DNA of 60,032 bases from positions 1 to 60,032 of the forward strand of contig CALXTD010000007.1 of assembly GCA_944391315.1 (NCBI GenBank). Direction: 5' to 3'. Origin of the DNA: an uncultured Alphaproteobacteria bacterium. Lineage in GTDB: Bacteria; Pseudomonadota; Alphaproteobacteria; RF32; CAG-239. Of the stretch, positions 16,796 to 25,446 are shown one piece after another. The first letter of the stretch is position 1. The number at the start of each line of letters is the position of its first letter. Below the pieces are notes generated by a model. That model was not told the DNA's origin. It did no database searches and worked only from the letters and a program-made list of their open reading frames with translations. The translations under genes and the position numbers were made by a program.

Positions 16796-17419
16796 ATGGA
16801 AAATATCATAGAAAAATATAATGTTTCACGTGAAACAATTTCGCTTTTGAAGGCTTATGAAGCTTCTCTGATTGAGTGGCAAAATAAGTTTAACCTTGTT
16901 AGCAATACAACGCTTGAAGATGCGTGGAATCGTCATTTTGTAGATTCTCTTCAATTGCTTCCTCTTGTTCCCGATGATGCAAAATCGCTTTATGATTTTG
17001 GCTCAGGAGCGGGGTTTCCTGGAATGGTCTTAGCAACAGTACTAAAGGATAAAACACCGTATTTAAAATTTAAATTGGTTGAAAGTATAAAAAAGAAAAC
17101 ACTGTATTTAAACTTTGTGAAAGACAAACTAGGTTTAAATAATGTTGAAATAATAAACGACCGCATTGAAAATTTACCAATTGAGAAAGCTGATGTCATA
17201 ACATCAAGAGCAATGTGCTCTTTGACCGAACTTTTGAATTATGCTTATAAATTTAGCAGCAAGAAAACAAAATGCATTTTCCCCAAAGGAAAAAAACATC
17301 AGGAAGAAATTTCAGAAGCAAAGAAAAAGTGGAATTTTAATTGCGAAATTATTCCAAGTGCAACAAATGCCGAAAGTGCAATTTTAGTAATAACGAACTT
17401 ATCTTTAAAAAGGAGATAA
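16796..17419 (+). CDS. rsmG: 16S rRNA (guanine-N7) methyltransferase RsmG
   Basis: A 207-residue SAM-dependent enzyme that methylates G527 (E. coli numbering) of 16S rRNA. Family blocks: FNLVSNTT, WNRHFVDSLQLLP, the SAM motif DFGSGAGFPGM and VITSRAMCSL. Length is normal. A perfect parS site lies at codons 9-14 and encodes NVSRET. Two copies of the dispersed 15-bp motif lie in the middle. It is followed 4 bases later by parA. Confidence 0.96.
   Translation: MENIIEKYNVSRETISLLKAYEASLIEWQNKFNLVSNTTLEDAWNRHFVDSLQLLPLVPDDAKSLYDFGSGAGFPGMVLATVLKDKTPYLKFKLVESIKKKTLYLNFVKDKLGLNNVEIINDRIENLPIEKADVITSRAMCSLTELLNYAYKFSSKKTKCIFPKGKKHQEEISEAKKKWNFNCEIIPSATNAESAILVITNLSLKRR
16822..16837. promoter_or_regulatory. 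parS: parS centromere site 2 (inside rsmG)
   Basis: TGTTTCACGTGAAACA, identical to site 1 and again in frame, here encoding NVSRETI near the RsmG N-terminus. It lies 0.6 kb before parA. Confidence 0.93.
17053..17067 (+). repeat. dispersed 15-bp motif, copy 7 (in rsmG)
   Basis: AACACCGTATTTAAA; reads T-P-Y-L-K. Confidence 0.7.
17098..17112 (+). repeat. dispersed 15-bp motif, copy 8 (in rsmG)
   Basis: AACACTGTATTTAAA, 30 bases after copy 7; reads T-L-Y-L-N. Confidence 0.7.
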
Positions 17420-17423
17420 TTAA

Positions 17424-18203
17424 ATGCCAAGAATCATAGCAATCGCAAACCGCAAAGGCGGGGTCGGAAAAACCACGACAACAGTAAATGTTGCGACGGC
17501 AATGGCCGCGGCAGGAAAAAAAGTATTAGTTATAGACCTTGACCCACAGGGAAACGCATCAACCTCGATGGGAATCGAAAAGAAAGGACGTATGGCCTCT
17601 TCTTATGAAGTTCTGCTTGGCGAAGTAAGCTTATCTCAAGCTGTTGTCTGGACAGAGATTCCAAACTTCTCAATTGTACCGGCCTCTGCTGATTTGGCCG
17701 GAGCCGAAGTAGAGCTTGTTGATATGCAAGACAGAGAATTCGCTTTGAAAAAAGCCTTAAAAGAAACTGCCGTTAATTACGATTATGTATTGATAGATTG
17801 TCCCCCGTCACTAAGCTTAGTCACGATAAATGCTTTGGTTGCCGCAAATGCGGTAATTGTTCCTTTGCAATGCGAATTTTTGGCGCTTGAAGGTGTGACC
17901 GATTTGATTAAAAACATAAATATCATTAAAAAGAAATTTAATCCGGATTTGGAATTACAAGGTGTCGTTCTGACCATGTATGATAAGAGAAATAATCTAA
18001 GCCAGATGGTAGAAGACGATGTTCGCAACTTCTTTGGCAAAAAGGTATATCAAACCGTTATTCCGAGAAATGTCAGAATATCAGAAGCACCCTCTCATGG
18101 TAAACCGGTTTTGCTATATGACTTCAAGTGCTCAGGGTCTCAAGCCTATATTAGCTTAACTGGAGAAGTCTTGAAAAGAGAAAAGGAATTAGTTGCATGT
18201 TAG
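17424..18203 (+). CDS. parA: chromosome partitioning ATPase ParA
   Basis: A 259-residue deviant-Walker ATPase that moves ParB-parS complexes after origin duplication. The P-loop is ANRKGGVGKTTTTVN with the signature Lys, followed by VIDLDPQGNAS and the Walker B segment YVLIDCPPSLSL. It has the short chromosomal (Soj-type) form, with no N-terminal HTH extension. It overlaps parB by 7 bases. Confidence 0.97.
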   Translation: MPRIIAIANRKGGVGKTTTTVNVATAMAAAGKKVLVIDLDPQGNASTSMGIEKKGRMASSYEVLLGEVSLSQAVVWTEIPNFSIVPASADLAGAEVELVDMQDREFALKKALKETAVNYDYVLIDCPPSLSLVTINALVAANAVIVPLQCEFLALEGVTDLIKNINIIKKKFNPDLELQGVVLTMYDKRNNLSQMVEDDVRNFFGKKVYQTVIPRNVRISEAPSHGKPVLLYDFKCSGSQAYISLTGEVLKREKELVAC

Positions 18204-19222
18204 AAAACGGATTTGAGGAATTGAGTAAAGCCATGAATCAAGAAAATAATCACAAGCGCAAAAGTTTAGGACGCGGCTTAGGAGCTCTGCTGGGTGATGA
18301 TGACATTAGCTTTGAAGATGTAGAACAACAGGTGGAAAACGCGCATCATGCCGAGAGCAATAAAATAAACATCAATCAAATTGATCCAAGCCCTTATCAG
18401 CCAAGAAAAGAATTTGATGAAGAAGCTCTGAAAGCTCTTGCTGAATCAATCAAAGAAAAGGGTGTATTGCAGCCGCTTTTGGTGCGTAAAAAAGAAAACG
18501 GCTATGAACTGATTGCCGGCGAAAGAAGATTGAGAGCCTCAAAACTTGCCGGCTTGACCGAAGTTCCGGTTATTGTCAAAGAGATGAGCGACAAAGAGGT
18601 TCTAGAAGTTGCTTTGGTTGAAAATCTGCTGCGTGAAAATCTGTCAGCAATTGAAGAGGCCGAAGGGTTGCAACGTTTAATGAACGAATTTTCGCATACA
18701 CAAGAAGCTTTGTCCCAAATTGTCGGCAAGTCAAGAAGCTACATTGCTAACACCTTAAGATTGTTGGCTTTACCGCTTTCTGTTCAAAATATGATAAAAG
18801 AGGGAAAACTTTCTGCCGGACAAGCAAGAAATTTAGTTGGACTTGAAAATGCCGAAGAACTGGCCTTGCTGATTATCAAAAAGGATTTGAATGTTCGTCA
18901 GGTTGAAGAGCTGGTAAACAAATTAAAATCCGGAAAACTCGCAGACAAGAAGGAAAAAGTTGCGAAGAATGAAGACATCGCTGATATTGAAAAAGACCTC
19001 AATAAAAAGCTTGGCTTTAGAATAAAAATAAACCCAAATAAGCAAGGCGGCGGAAAGGTCGTTTTGCAATATGGCTCAGTTGCTGAATTAGATATGATAA
19101 TAGAAATTCTCGAACAAAAAAGAAAAAATTCTCAAAGCACGGGAATAAATCTATCATCACCGCAACCACAAGAGCAACCTTCTGCTGGCAGCGAAAAATT
19201 CACCATGAAAATCATAGACTAA
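18197..19222 (+). CDS. parB: chromosome partitioning protein ParB
   Basis: A 341-residue CTP-dependent clamp that loads at parS. The ParA-activating N-terminal motif is LGRGLGALLG (about residues 24-33), followed by PYQPRKEFDEEAL, the CTP-binding GERRLRAS motif, ENLLRENLSAIEEA, and an HTH (HTQEALSQIVGKSRSYIANTL). A Q-rich linker and C-terminal dimer domain end the protein. The ATG at 18197 has AAGGA upstream and overlaps parA; a second ATG at 18233 is closer to the conserved start. Confidence 0.96.
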   Translation: MLENGFEELSKAMNQENNHKRKSLGRGLGALLGDDDISFEDVEQQVENAHHAESNKININQIDPSPYQPRKEFDEEALKALAESIKEKGVLQPLLVRKKENGYELIAGERRLRASKLAGLTEVPVIVKEMSDKEVLEVALVENLLRENLSAIEEAEGLQRLMNEFSHTQEALSQIVGKSRSYIANTLRLLALPLSVQNMIKEGKLSAGQARNLVGLENAEELALLIIKKDLNVRQVEELVNKLKSGKLADKKEKVAKNEDIADIEKDLNKKLGFRIKINPNKQGGGKVVLQYGSVAELDMIIEILEQKRKNSQSTGINLSSPQPQEQPSAGSEKFTMKIID

Positions 19223-19313
19223 CAATAAAAGGCAGTTAATTTTTTTAGGTAAGTAAGAATATATTTACAAAATAACGCTAATCTGATAAAAACGAAAAAA
19301 AAGGAATATCAAG

Positions 19314-20183
19314 ATGTTTTTTCTTCGAAAAGTCATATTAGCAATAACTGCGTTTATTTTAGTCTTATGGGGTGGCGCCAGCACACAAACCAATAGCTTG
19401 ATGTTACAAGGTGGTGGATTAGTTGGTCTCATTGCCGGAATAGTTATTCTGTTCATTTTCGGAAGAATGGCATTGCGAGCAATGGGGCTAATCCCTGCAT
19501 TAATCATAATATTTGGAATAATTTCATTTATCACTTATGCAATCGGAGGCTTCCGTGGCGGCATAGAAAACCTTGGTGATAATCTGAAAAACTTTTTAGG
19601 ACAACAGGGAAAAGCAGTCCCTGCAATTGAAAATTTCAGTGAAAGTGTAATGGGGACAACATCTGAAGGCGAAGCCGCTCAGGAAGATAGATTAATGAAT
19701 TCCAGCCTTGAAGCGGAAGAAACACAAAATCCCCAAAACACCCAAGCCACTAATAATATTCCACAAATTCAAAGTCCTGCACGTGTCTTGACAGCAGATA
19801 CTCTGGAAATTAACGGCGTCAGAATGCAACTTTTCGGAATAGATGCACCAGAGATGAATCAAAGCTGTGCAAATGCTAAAGGTCGCTCTTATCGCTGCGG
19901 CCAAGAGGCTGCCAATTGGCTAAAAGGCTGGATAACCGGCTATAATTTAGACTGCCAAATAATGGGGCGTGCTGCAAACGGAAATTATGTCGGTGTCTGT
20001 TCTTTAGGTGACTACGATTTGGGCGCAGCATTAGTCAACGCCGGATGGGCCGTTGCCAATCGTGAAGAAAGCGAAATTTATGTTCCTTATGAAGATGAGG
20101 CACGTACAAAAAGAAACGGATTATGGAGCGGCCGTTTTTACAAACCTAAAGACTGGCGCGAACATATGCAACAAGGACAATAA
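19314..20183 (+). CDS. membrane-anchored staphylococcal-nuclease-like protein
   Basis: A 289-residue protein with three N-terminal hydrophobic stretches (about residues 5-20, 30-52 and 58-77), an Asn/Gln-rich linker, and a C-terminal SNase domain from about residue 155 (VLTADTLEINGVRMQLFGID). Catalytic-type residues are seen in QLFGIDAPE, NGNYVGVC (Arg replaced by Tyr-Val region) and the ARTKRNGLW end block with the expected E-x-x-A-R. Cys residues in SCANAKGRSYRCG suggest the nuclease is outside the cytosol. Confidence 0.82.
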   Translation: MFFLRKVILAITAFILVLWGGASTQTNSLMLQGGGLVGLIAGIVILFIFGRMALRAMGLIPALIIIFGIISFITYAIGGFRGGIENLGDNLKNFLGQQGKAVPAIENFSESVMGTTSEGEAAQEDRLMNSSLEAEETQNPQNTQATNNIPQIQSPARVLTADTLEINGVRMQLFGIDAPEMNQSCANAKGRSYRCGQEAANWLKGWITGYNLDCQIMGRAANGNYVGVCSLGDYDLGAALVNAGWAVANREESEIYVPYEDEARTKRNGLWSGRFYKPKDWREHMQQGQ

Positions 20184-20188
20184 CAATC

Positions 20189-20653
20189 ATGTCAGAAATA
20201 ATCCTGTCCAGCTCTTCTGAAAAAGAGACGATAGAAATAGCAAAAAAGCTTGCGCAGATTGCTCATAAAGGAGATTGCTTTGCCTTGTTTGGCACACTGG
20301 GAATGGGAAAAAGCGTTTTAGCCCGTGCCTTTGTTCAAAATTTATGCGGAATGGAAGAGGTTCCAAGCCCAACATTTACACTTGTTCAGCTTTATGATGC
20401 ACCGGATTTTACAATTTATCACTTTGACTTATATCGCTTAAAATCAGCTGAAGAAATTTTTGAATTAGGTATGGAAGAGGCTTTGTATGAAGGTGTAAGC
20501 TTAATCGAGTGGCCCGAAAAAATGGGTGGATATTTACCAAAAAATTCATTCATGGTAAAAATATCCGGAGAACAAGATAAACGAAAAATAGAAATCTCAT
20601 CAACATCTGAAGAAAAAATCTGCCGCTTGCAAAAGGTTTTTGCCTCATGCTGA
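20189..20653 (+). CDS. tsaE: tRNA threonylcarbamoyladenosine biosynthesis protein TsaE
   Basis: A 154-residue P-loop ATPase needed with TsaB, TsaC and TsaD to make t6A37 on ANN-reading tRNAs. Walker A is GTLGMGKSVLAR; then SPTFTLVQLYD, HFDLYRL and LIEWPEKMGGYLP are the TsaE blocks. Length is normal. The next gene starts inside its last codons (ATGCTGA), so the pair is coupled. Confidence 0.94.
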   Translation: MSEIILSSSSEKETIEIAKKLAQIAHKGDCFALFGTLGMGKSVLARAFVQNLCGMEEVPSPTFTLVQLYDAPDFTIYHFDLYRLKSAEEIFELGMEEALYEGVSLIEWPEKMGGYLPKNSFMVKISGEQDKRKIEISSTSEEKICRLQKVFASC

Positions 20654-21069
20654 ATATTCATACAACATGCATAAATCTAAATGGAAAAGGAGTATTAATC
20701 CTTGGCGCCCCAGGCAGTGGAAAATCAGATTTAGCCTTGAGGTTAATTCGCCATTGTGGCGCAAAACTTGTTTCCGATGACAGAACCGATATTCAGATAT
20801 CTGAAAACAAAATAATTGCCCACACCCCATCAAAGATTGCCGGTTTGCTTGAGGTGAGGGGGATAGGTATTCAAAAAATGCCATATCTTGAAACGACAGA
20901 AGTAAATTTAGCCATTGAATTAGTAAAAGATTTTAAGGATGTTCCGCGCCTTCCGGATAAAATGTTTTATGAAATCGGCGGAATCAAAATCCCTTGCATA
21001 AAACTATACCCTTTTGAAGTATCAGCAACAGATAAGATTGTTATAAAATTAGATAGTATAGTTGAATAA
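20647..21069 (+). CDS. hprK: HPr kinase/phosphorylase, short alphaproteobacterial form
   Basis: A 140-residue protein that has only the catalytic C-terminal domain of HprK. Walker A is GAPGSGKSDLALR, followed by LVSDDRTDI and the HprK signature LLEVRGIGI. It should phosphorylate HPr on the regulatory serine. The target HPr is encoded at 39517 with an EIIA-Man type protein, so the regulatory PTS is split into two loci. The N-terminal domain of Gram-positive HprK is absent, as is usual in Alphaproteobacteria. Confidence 0.92.
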   Translation: MLNIHTTCINLNGKGVLILGAPGSGKSDLALRLIRHCGAKLVSDDRTDIQISENKIIAHTPSKIAGLLEVRGIGIQKMPYLETTEVNLAIELVKDFKDVPRLPDKMFYEIGGIKIPCIKLYPFEVSATDKIVIKLDSIVE

Positions 21070-21131
21070 TTAAGCTTTTTATCTTAGGATAAATCAAAAT
21101 AAATCTAATATATTTTTAAGCGAGAAATCCT

Positions 21132-21920
21132 ATGGCAAACAGAATAGAACTTTTTTTACGGGCGCTGGGCAAACCTTTGGTAAAATTCATCGCCAGCTTA
21201 GGTGAATTAACACTCTTTATTGCAAAATCAATATATCATTGCTTAACTCCACCATTTTATTTTAAGCTGATGGGCCGACAGTTTATGGATATTGGCTTTT
21301 ATTCTTTGCCTGTTGTTGGTTTAACAACGATTTTTGCCGGTATGGTTATTGCCCTGCAAAGCTATACGGGATTCGCTCGCTTTGGCGCCGAAAGTGGTGT
21401 CGCTTCTGTTGTTTTAATTTCAGTCACTCGAGAACTGGCACCAGCTTTATCAGGCTTAATGGTTGCCGGTCGTATCGGTGCAGCGATGGCTGCCGAAATC
21501 GGAACAATGCGCGTAACGGAGCAAATAGATGCTTTGGTAACTTTGTCAACCAATCCGTTTAAGTATTTGGTTGCCCCAAGAATTATTGCCGGCGTTATCG
21601 TTTTGCCGATATTGGTCTTAATCGGTGATATTATCGGTATCTTTGGCGGATATGTTGTTTGCGTTTATAAATTGGGCTTCAATCCGGCTAACTACATTAA
21701 CTCAACACTCCAAAATCTAGAATCATTGGACATTGTTACCGGTGTAGTAAAGGCCGCGGTCTTTGGATTCATCATTACTTTAATGGGCTGCTATAATGGT
21801 TATAAATCAAAAGGCGGCGCTCAAGGTGTTGGTGAAGCAACCACAAACGCGGTTGTATCAGCCTCGATTCTGATATTAGTCTTCAACTATATCATTACTG
21901 AACTGTTTTTTGCCAAATAA
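21132..21920 (+). CDS. mlaE: MlaE-family ABC transporter permease
   Basis: A 262-residue inner-membrane protein of the MlaE/YrbE family, which moves phospholipid between inner and outer membranes. Family blocks: GLTTIFAGMVIALQSY, VTRELAPALSGLMVAGRIGAA (the coupling region), AEIGTMRVTEQIDAL and PRIIAGVIVLP. Five to six hydrophobic segments. It is followed 15 bases later by the ATPase gene; the MlaD and MlaC partners are not next to it. Confidence 0.93.
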   Translation: MANRIELFLRALGKPLVKFIASLGELTLFIAKSIYHCLTPPFYFKLMGRQFMDIGFYSLPVVGLTTIFAGMVIALQSYTGFARFGAESGVASVVLISVTRELAPALSGLMVAGRIGAAMAAEIGTMRVTEQIDALVTLSTNPFKYLVAPRIIAGVIVLPILVLIGDIIGIFGGYVVCVYKLGFNPANYINSTLQNLESLDIVTGVVKAAVFGFIITLMGCYNGYKSKGGAQGVGEATTNAVVSASILILVFNYIITELFFAK

Positions 21921-21935
21921 GGAGAGGAAAAAGAT

Positions 21936-22700
21936 ATGTCTGAATCAAAAATCAAGATAAGCAATCTGCACAAAGCCTTTGGCAAAAAAGTCGTTTTGGA
22001 TGGCGTTGATCTAGAGCTGCGCAAAGGAGAATCTTTGGTTGTTATCGGTGGATCAGGAACCGGTAAATCCGTATTAATCAAGTGCATCCAAGGTCTGTTG
22101 ACGCCGGATAGCGGTTCAATTTTAATTGACGGAGAAGAAACGGTCGGTGCTGATAGAGAACAACAAGCCGCCCTTCATTCAAAAATGGGAATGTTATTCC
22201 AAGGCGGTGCTTTGTTTGACAGCTTAACCGTTTGGGAAAACGTGGCTTTCGGCTTGCTTGAAAATCAAAAAATGCCACGCAAACAAGCCAAAACAGAGGC
22301 TATCAGAGTTTTGCGCCAAGTCGGATTGGCACCTGATGTTGCCGACTTATCCCCGAGTGAACTTTCTGGTGGTATGCAAAAACGCGTAAGCTTAGCACGA
22401 GCCATTGCCACCAAGCCAGAGATAATCTTTTTTGATGAGCCGACCACGGGGTTAGATCCGATAATGGCTGCCGTAATTAATGATTTGATTATTGAATCTG
22501 CCAAGGGCTTAGGCGCAACAGCTTTAACCATTACCCATGACATGGCCTCTGCGCGCAAGATTGCTGATAGAATAGCCATGCTCTACAAGGGAAAAATTAT
22601 TTGGGAAGGCACGGTAAAAGAGCTTGATAAAACCGATAATCCTTATGTCTTGCAGTTTATAAACGGTTCATCTCAAGGCCCGATAAAAGTGGAGATTTAG
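21936..22700 (+). CDS. mlaF: MlaF-family ABC transporter ATP-binding protein
   Basis: A 254-residue ABC ATPase for the MlaE permease upstream. Walker A is GGSGTGKSVLIK, the Q-loop MLFQGGALFDSLTVWENV (typical of MlaF), the signature LSGGMQKRVSLARAI, Walker B IIFFDEPTTGLDP, and the switch His in ITHD. Full length, with an AAGGAGAGG ribosome-binding site. Confidence 0.95.
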   Translation: MSESKIKISNLHKAFGKKVVLDGVDLELRKGESLVVIGGSGTGKSVLIKCIQGLLTPDSGSILIDGEETVGADREQQAALHSKMGMLFQGGALFDSLTVWENVAFGLLENQKMPRKQAKTEAIRVLRQVGLAPDVADLSPSELSGGMQKRVSLARAIATKPEIIFFDEPTTGLDPIMAAVINDLIIESAKGLGATALTITHDMASARKIADRIAMLYKGKIIWEGTVKELDKTDNPYVLQFINGSSQGPIKVEI

Positions 22701-22701
22701 C

Positions 22702-24075
22702 TTGTCAAAAAAAGGCGTTGAATTCGTATGCCAAAATTGCGGCAGCACTTATCCCAAATGGCAGGGAAAATGCGATTCTTGTGGCGAATGGAATACGATT
22801 GTTGAAGAAAAATCGGGTGGAGAAGGCTACAGCAGCATCAGTCCCAAGAAAAAGGGACGAATGATAGAATTTGTTCCTCTGACCGGAGAAGAAAAAGCCC
22901 TAACCAGAATTGACACCGGAATCAAAGAGTTAAACCGCGTCACCGGTGGCGGCTTAGTCCCCGGCTCGGTGATTTTGGTTGGCGGTGACCCCGGAATTGG
23001 CAAATCAACATTATTATTGCAGGTCACGGCCAAAATAGCCTCATCAAACACACAAGATGAATGCTATTATATTTCGGGAGAAGAGGCGATAGACCAAGTT
23101 CGTATAAGAGCCAAACGCCTTCATCTTGAAACCTCGCCGGTAAAATTAGCCAGCGCAACCGAAGTCAAAGATATTATCGCTACGTTAGAAAAATCAAACG
23201 CCTCTGTTGTTGTGATCGATTCAATACAAACGATGTATCTTGATGAAGTTGAATCAACCCCTGGAAGTGTGGCTCAAGTCAGAGCCTGCGCCTATGAGCT
23301 GATAAAATTAGCCAAGAAAAAAGGATTTGTTTTATTTTTAGTCGGTCACGTTACCAAGCAAGGCGCCATTGCCGGCCCAAGAGTTTTGGAACATATGGTC
23401 GACACTGTTTTATATTTTGAAGGTGAAAGAGGCCACCATTTCCGTATTTTAAGAGCTGTAAAAAACCGCTTTGGAGCGACGGATGAAATCGGCGTCTTTG
23501 AAATGCAGGACCAAGGCTTGGTTGAGGTCGAAAATCCTTCAGCGCTATTTTTGGCCGAACGTCAGGGGAATGTGTCAGGTTCATGCGTTTTTGCCGGCAT
23601 AGAAGGGTCTCGTCCTGTATTAGTAGAAATACAAGCGCTGGTCAGCCAAACCAGCTATGCCAGCCCCAAAAGAGCCGTAGTCGGCTGGGACAGCAACCGC
23701 TTGGCAATGGTTTTGGCCGTATTAGAAACTCGTTGCGGCATGAATTTAAGCTCACAAGATATCTATTTGAACATTGCCGGCGGCCTTAAAATCACCGAAC
23801 CTGCGGCTGATTTAGCCGTTGCAATGGCGGTAATTTCATCTCTGACCAATAAAGCATTGCCATCAGACACGGTAATTTTTGGAGAGATAGGATTGTCCGG
23901 AGAAATTCGCGCCGTATCTCAAGCCAGCGCCCGTTTAAAAGAGGCTGAAAAACTTGGCTTTAAAAGTGCGATTGCCCCGTCTAATTTGATAAACAAAGAA
24001 AAAGTTCAAAAAAACAGAAACATTGCCGTTCACGAAATCGGTAATGTCCAGCGTTTAATTAATTGGTTTAGTTAG
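22702..24075 (+). CDS. radA: DNA repair protein RadA
   Basis: A 457-residue RecA-like branch-migration helicase. A C4 zinc finger (CQNCGSTYPKWQGKCDSC) is near the N-terminus, Walker A is GGDPGIGKSTLL, the RadA-specific KNRFG motif is present (AVKNRFGATDEIGVFEM), and the C-terminus is a Lon-protease-like domain. The start is TTG at 22702, one base after the mlaF stop. radA-cvpA is a conserved order. Confidence 0.96.
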   Translation: MSKKGVEFVCQNCGSTYPKWQGKCDSCGEWNTIVEEKSGGEGYSSISPKKKGRMIEFVPLTGEEKALTRIDTGIKELNRVTGGGLVPGSVILVGGDPGIGKSTLLLQVTAKIASSNTQDECYYISGEEAIDQVRIRAKRLHLETSPVKLASATEVKDIIATLEKSNASVVVIDSIQTMYLDEVESTPGSVAQVRACAYELIKLAKKKGFVLFLVGHVTKQGAIAGPRVLEHMVDTVLYFEGERGHHFRILRAVKNRFGATDEIGVFEMQDQGLVEVENPSALFLAERQGNVSGSCVFAGIEGSRPVLVEIQALVSQTSYASPKRAVVGWDSNRLAMVLAVLETRCGMNLSSQDIYLNIAGGLKITEPAADLAVAMAVISSLTNKALPSDTVIFGEIGLSGEIRAVSQASARLKEAEKLGFKSAIAPSNLINKEKVQKNRNIAVHEIGNVQRLINWFS

Positions 24076-24084
24076 GAACAAGAT

Positions 24085-24804
24085 ATGACACAGCTTAATA
24101 ATTTAGATGTTATCATCTTAATCATCGTCGGTATTTCGGCTTTAATTGCCTTGAGCCGTGGCCTAATGAAAGAGGTTTTATCAATTGTCGGCTGGGTACT
24201 AGGCTGCATAGTCGTCATTTACCTCCTGCCGATAGTTAATCCGTTTACCATGATGTATGTCAAAAACGGCACCATGGCCGGAATTTTAACTTCTGTTGTG
24301 CTTTTGATAGCTTTTTTGGTCTTTTGGGTTTTGTTCACGGCCAAGATTGTCGGAAAAATACGCAACAGCAAATTGAGCAATTTAGATAGAACCTTAGGCT
24401 TGTTTTTCGGCATTGTCCGTGCCTGTTTTCTTATTATTTTAATCAATATATTGATTGGCTGGATTGTTCCGCCTAAAAAGCAGTCACCGATATTGCAAGA
24501 GTCAAAATATTATAACTTAGCCGGCCGCTTTGCCGAACCGATAGAAAGCCTAATACCGGAAGCAACGCTTGAAAAAATCAAAAATTCTTCTTTCTTGAAG
24601 TCTCCTGCACAAGAAGATGATGAAAATGATGATTCTGAAGAAGAATCCAAAGAAGAAAGCAGCAAAGAGAGCGAAGAACTGTTCAAAAAGCTGACACAGC
24701 CGCAAGTTAAAAAGGCCAAAGCCGCGGTTAAGAAAAAAATAGAAGAAGGCTATGATAAAAAAGAGCGCGCGGATTTAGACCGCTTGATAGAAAATATCGA
24801 ATAA
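24085..24804 (+). CDS. cvpA: CvpA family membrane protein
   Basis: A 239-residue inner-membrane protein. The CvpA domain (about residues 5-160) has four hydrophobic segments and the start block DVIILIIVGISALIALSRG. The last 80 residues are very acidic and then Lys-rich (from DDENDDSEEE). CvpA proteins are linked to envelope stress tolerance and colicin V export; the mechanism is unclear. purF, which often follows, is absent. Confidence 0.9.
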   Translation: MTQLNNLDVIILIIVGISALIALSRGLMKEVLSIVGWVLGCIVVIYLLPIVNPFTMMYVKNGTMAGILTSVVLLIAFLVFWVLFTAKIVGKIRNSKLSNLDRTLGLFFGIVRACFLIILINILIGWIVPPKKQSPILQESKYYNLAGRFAEPIESLIPEATLEKIKNSSFLKSPAQEDDENDDSEEESKEESSKESEELFKKLTQPQVKKAKAAVKKKIEEGYDKKERADLDRLIENIE

Positions 24805-24807
24805 CAA

Positions 24808-24833
24808 AAAAGCTTGGAGAAATCCAAGCTTTT
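24808..24833. terminator. bidirectional hairpin terminator
   Basis: AAAAGCTTGG (24808-24817) pairs perfectly with CCAAGCTTTT (24824-24833), between the convergent cvpA and recR genes. Confidence 0.88.
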
Positions 24834-24840
24834 CTTTTAA

Positions 24841-25434
24841 TCAAAGGGTTTTGCGCGAATTAAGAGCGAGTTGAATTGTTCCTTCATCCATATAATCAAG
24901 CTCGCCGCCCATCGGGATACCTTGCGCCAATGTTGAAATTTTAACATCAAAGTTTTTAAGCTTTTGAATAAGATAATTAGCCGTAATCTGACCGTCGATG
25001 GTTGCAGGCAGAGCTAAAATAATTTCTTTAACGCCGTCTTTTTGAATTCGATAAAAAAGCTTTTCTATGTTAAGGTCTTCAGGCGAAACACCGTCTAAAG
25101 CCGAGAGAATTCCGCCCAGAACATGATATTTTCCTTTGAAGAAAGAAACACGCTCCATCGCCCATAAATCAGCCACATCTTGTACCACACAAATAACAGA
25201 ATCATCACGTGTGGTTGAAGCGCAAATCGGGCAGGGTGATTCGGTATCATAATTTCCACAAATTTCGCAGGTTTTAACGTTTTGAGCCACGTCTTGCATC
25301 GCCGAAATCAGGGGCAGAAAAAGGGATTCTCGCTTTTTCAAAAGTTGCAAAACGATTCTCCGCGCCGAACGCTGCCCCAAAGCCGGTAGCTTAGCCACCA
25401 GCTTGATTAGTTTTTCAATATCTTTTCCAGCCAC
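24841..25434 (-). CDS. recR: recombination protein RecR
   Basis: A 197-residue DNA-clamp component of the RecFOR pathway. It has the N-terminal HhH (LVAKLPALGQRSARRIVLQLL), the zinc finger C-x2-C..C-x2-C (CEICGNYD and CPIC), and a Toprim domain (ICVVQDVADLWAME; YHVLGGILSALDGVSPE). Full length. Last gene of dnaX-ybaB-recR. Confidence 0.96.
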   Translation of the reverse strand: MAGKDIEKLIKLVAKLPALGQRSARRIVLQLLKKRESLFLPLISAMQDVAQNVKTCEICGNYDTESPCPICASTTRDDSVICVVQDVADLWAMERVSFFKGKYHVLGGILSALDGVSPEDLNIEKLFYRIQKDGVKEIILALPATIDGQITANYLIQKLKNFDVKISTLAQGIPMGGELDYMDEGTIQLALNSRKTL

Positions 25435-25446
25435 GATTAAATGCCT

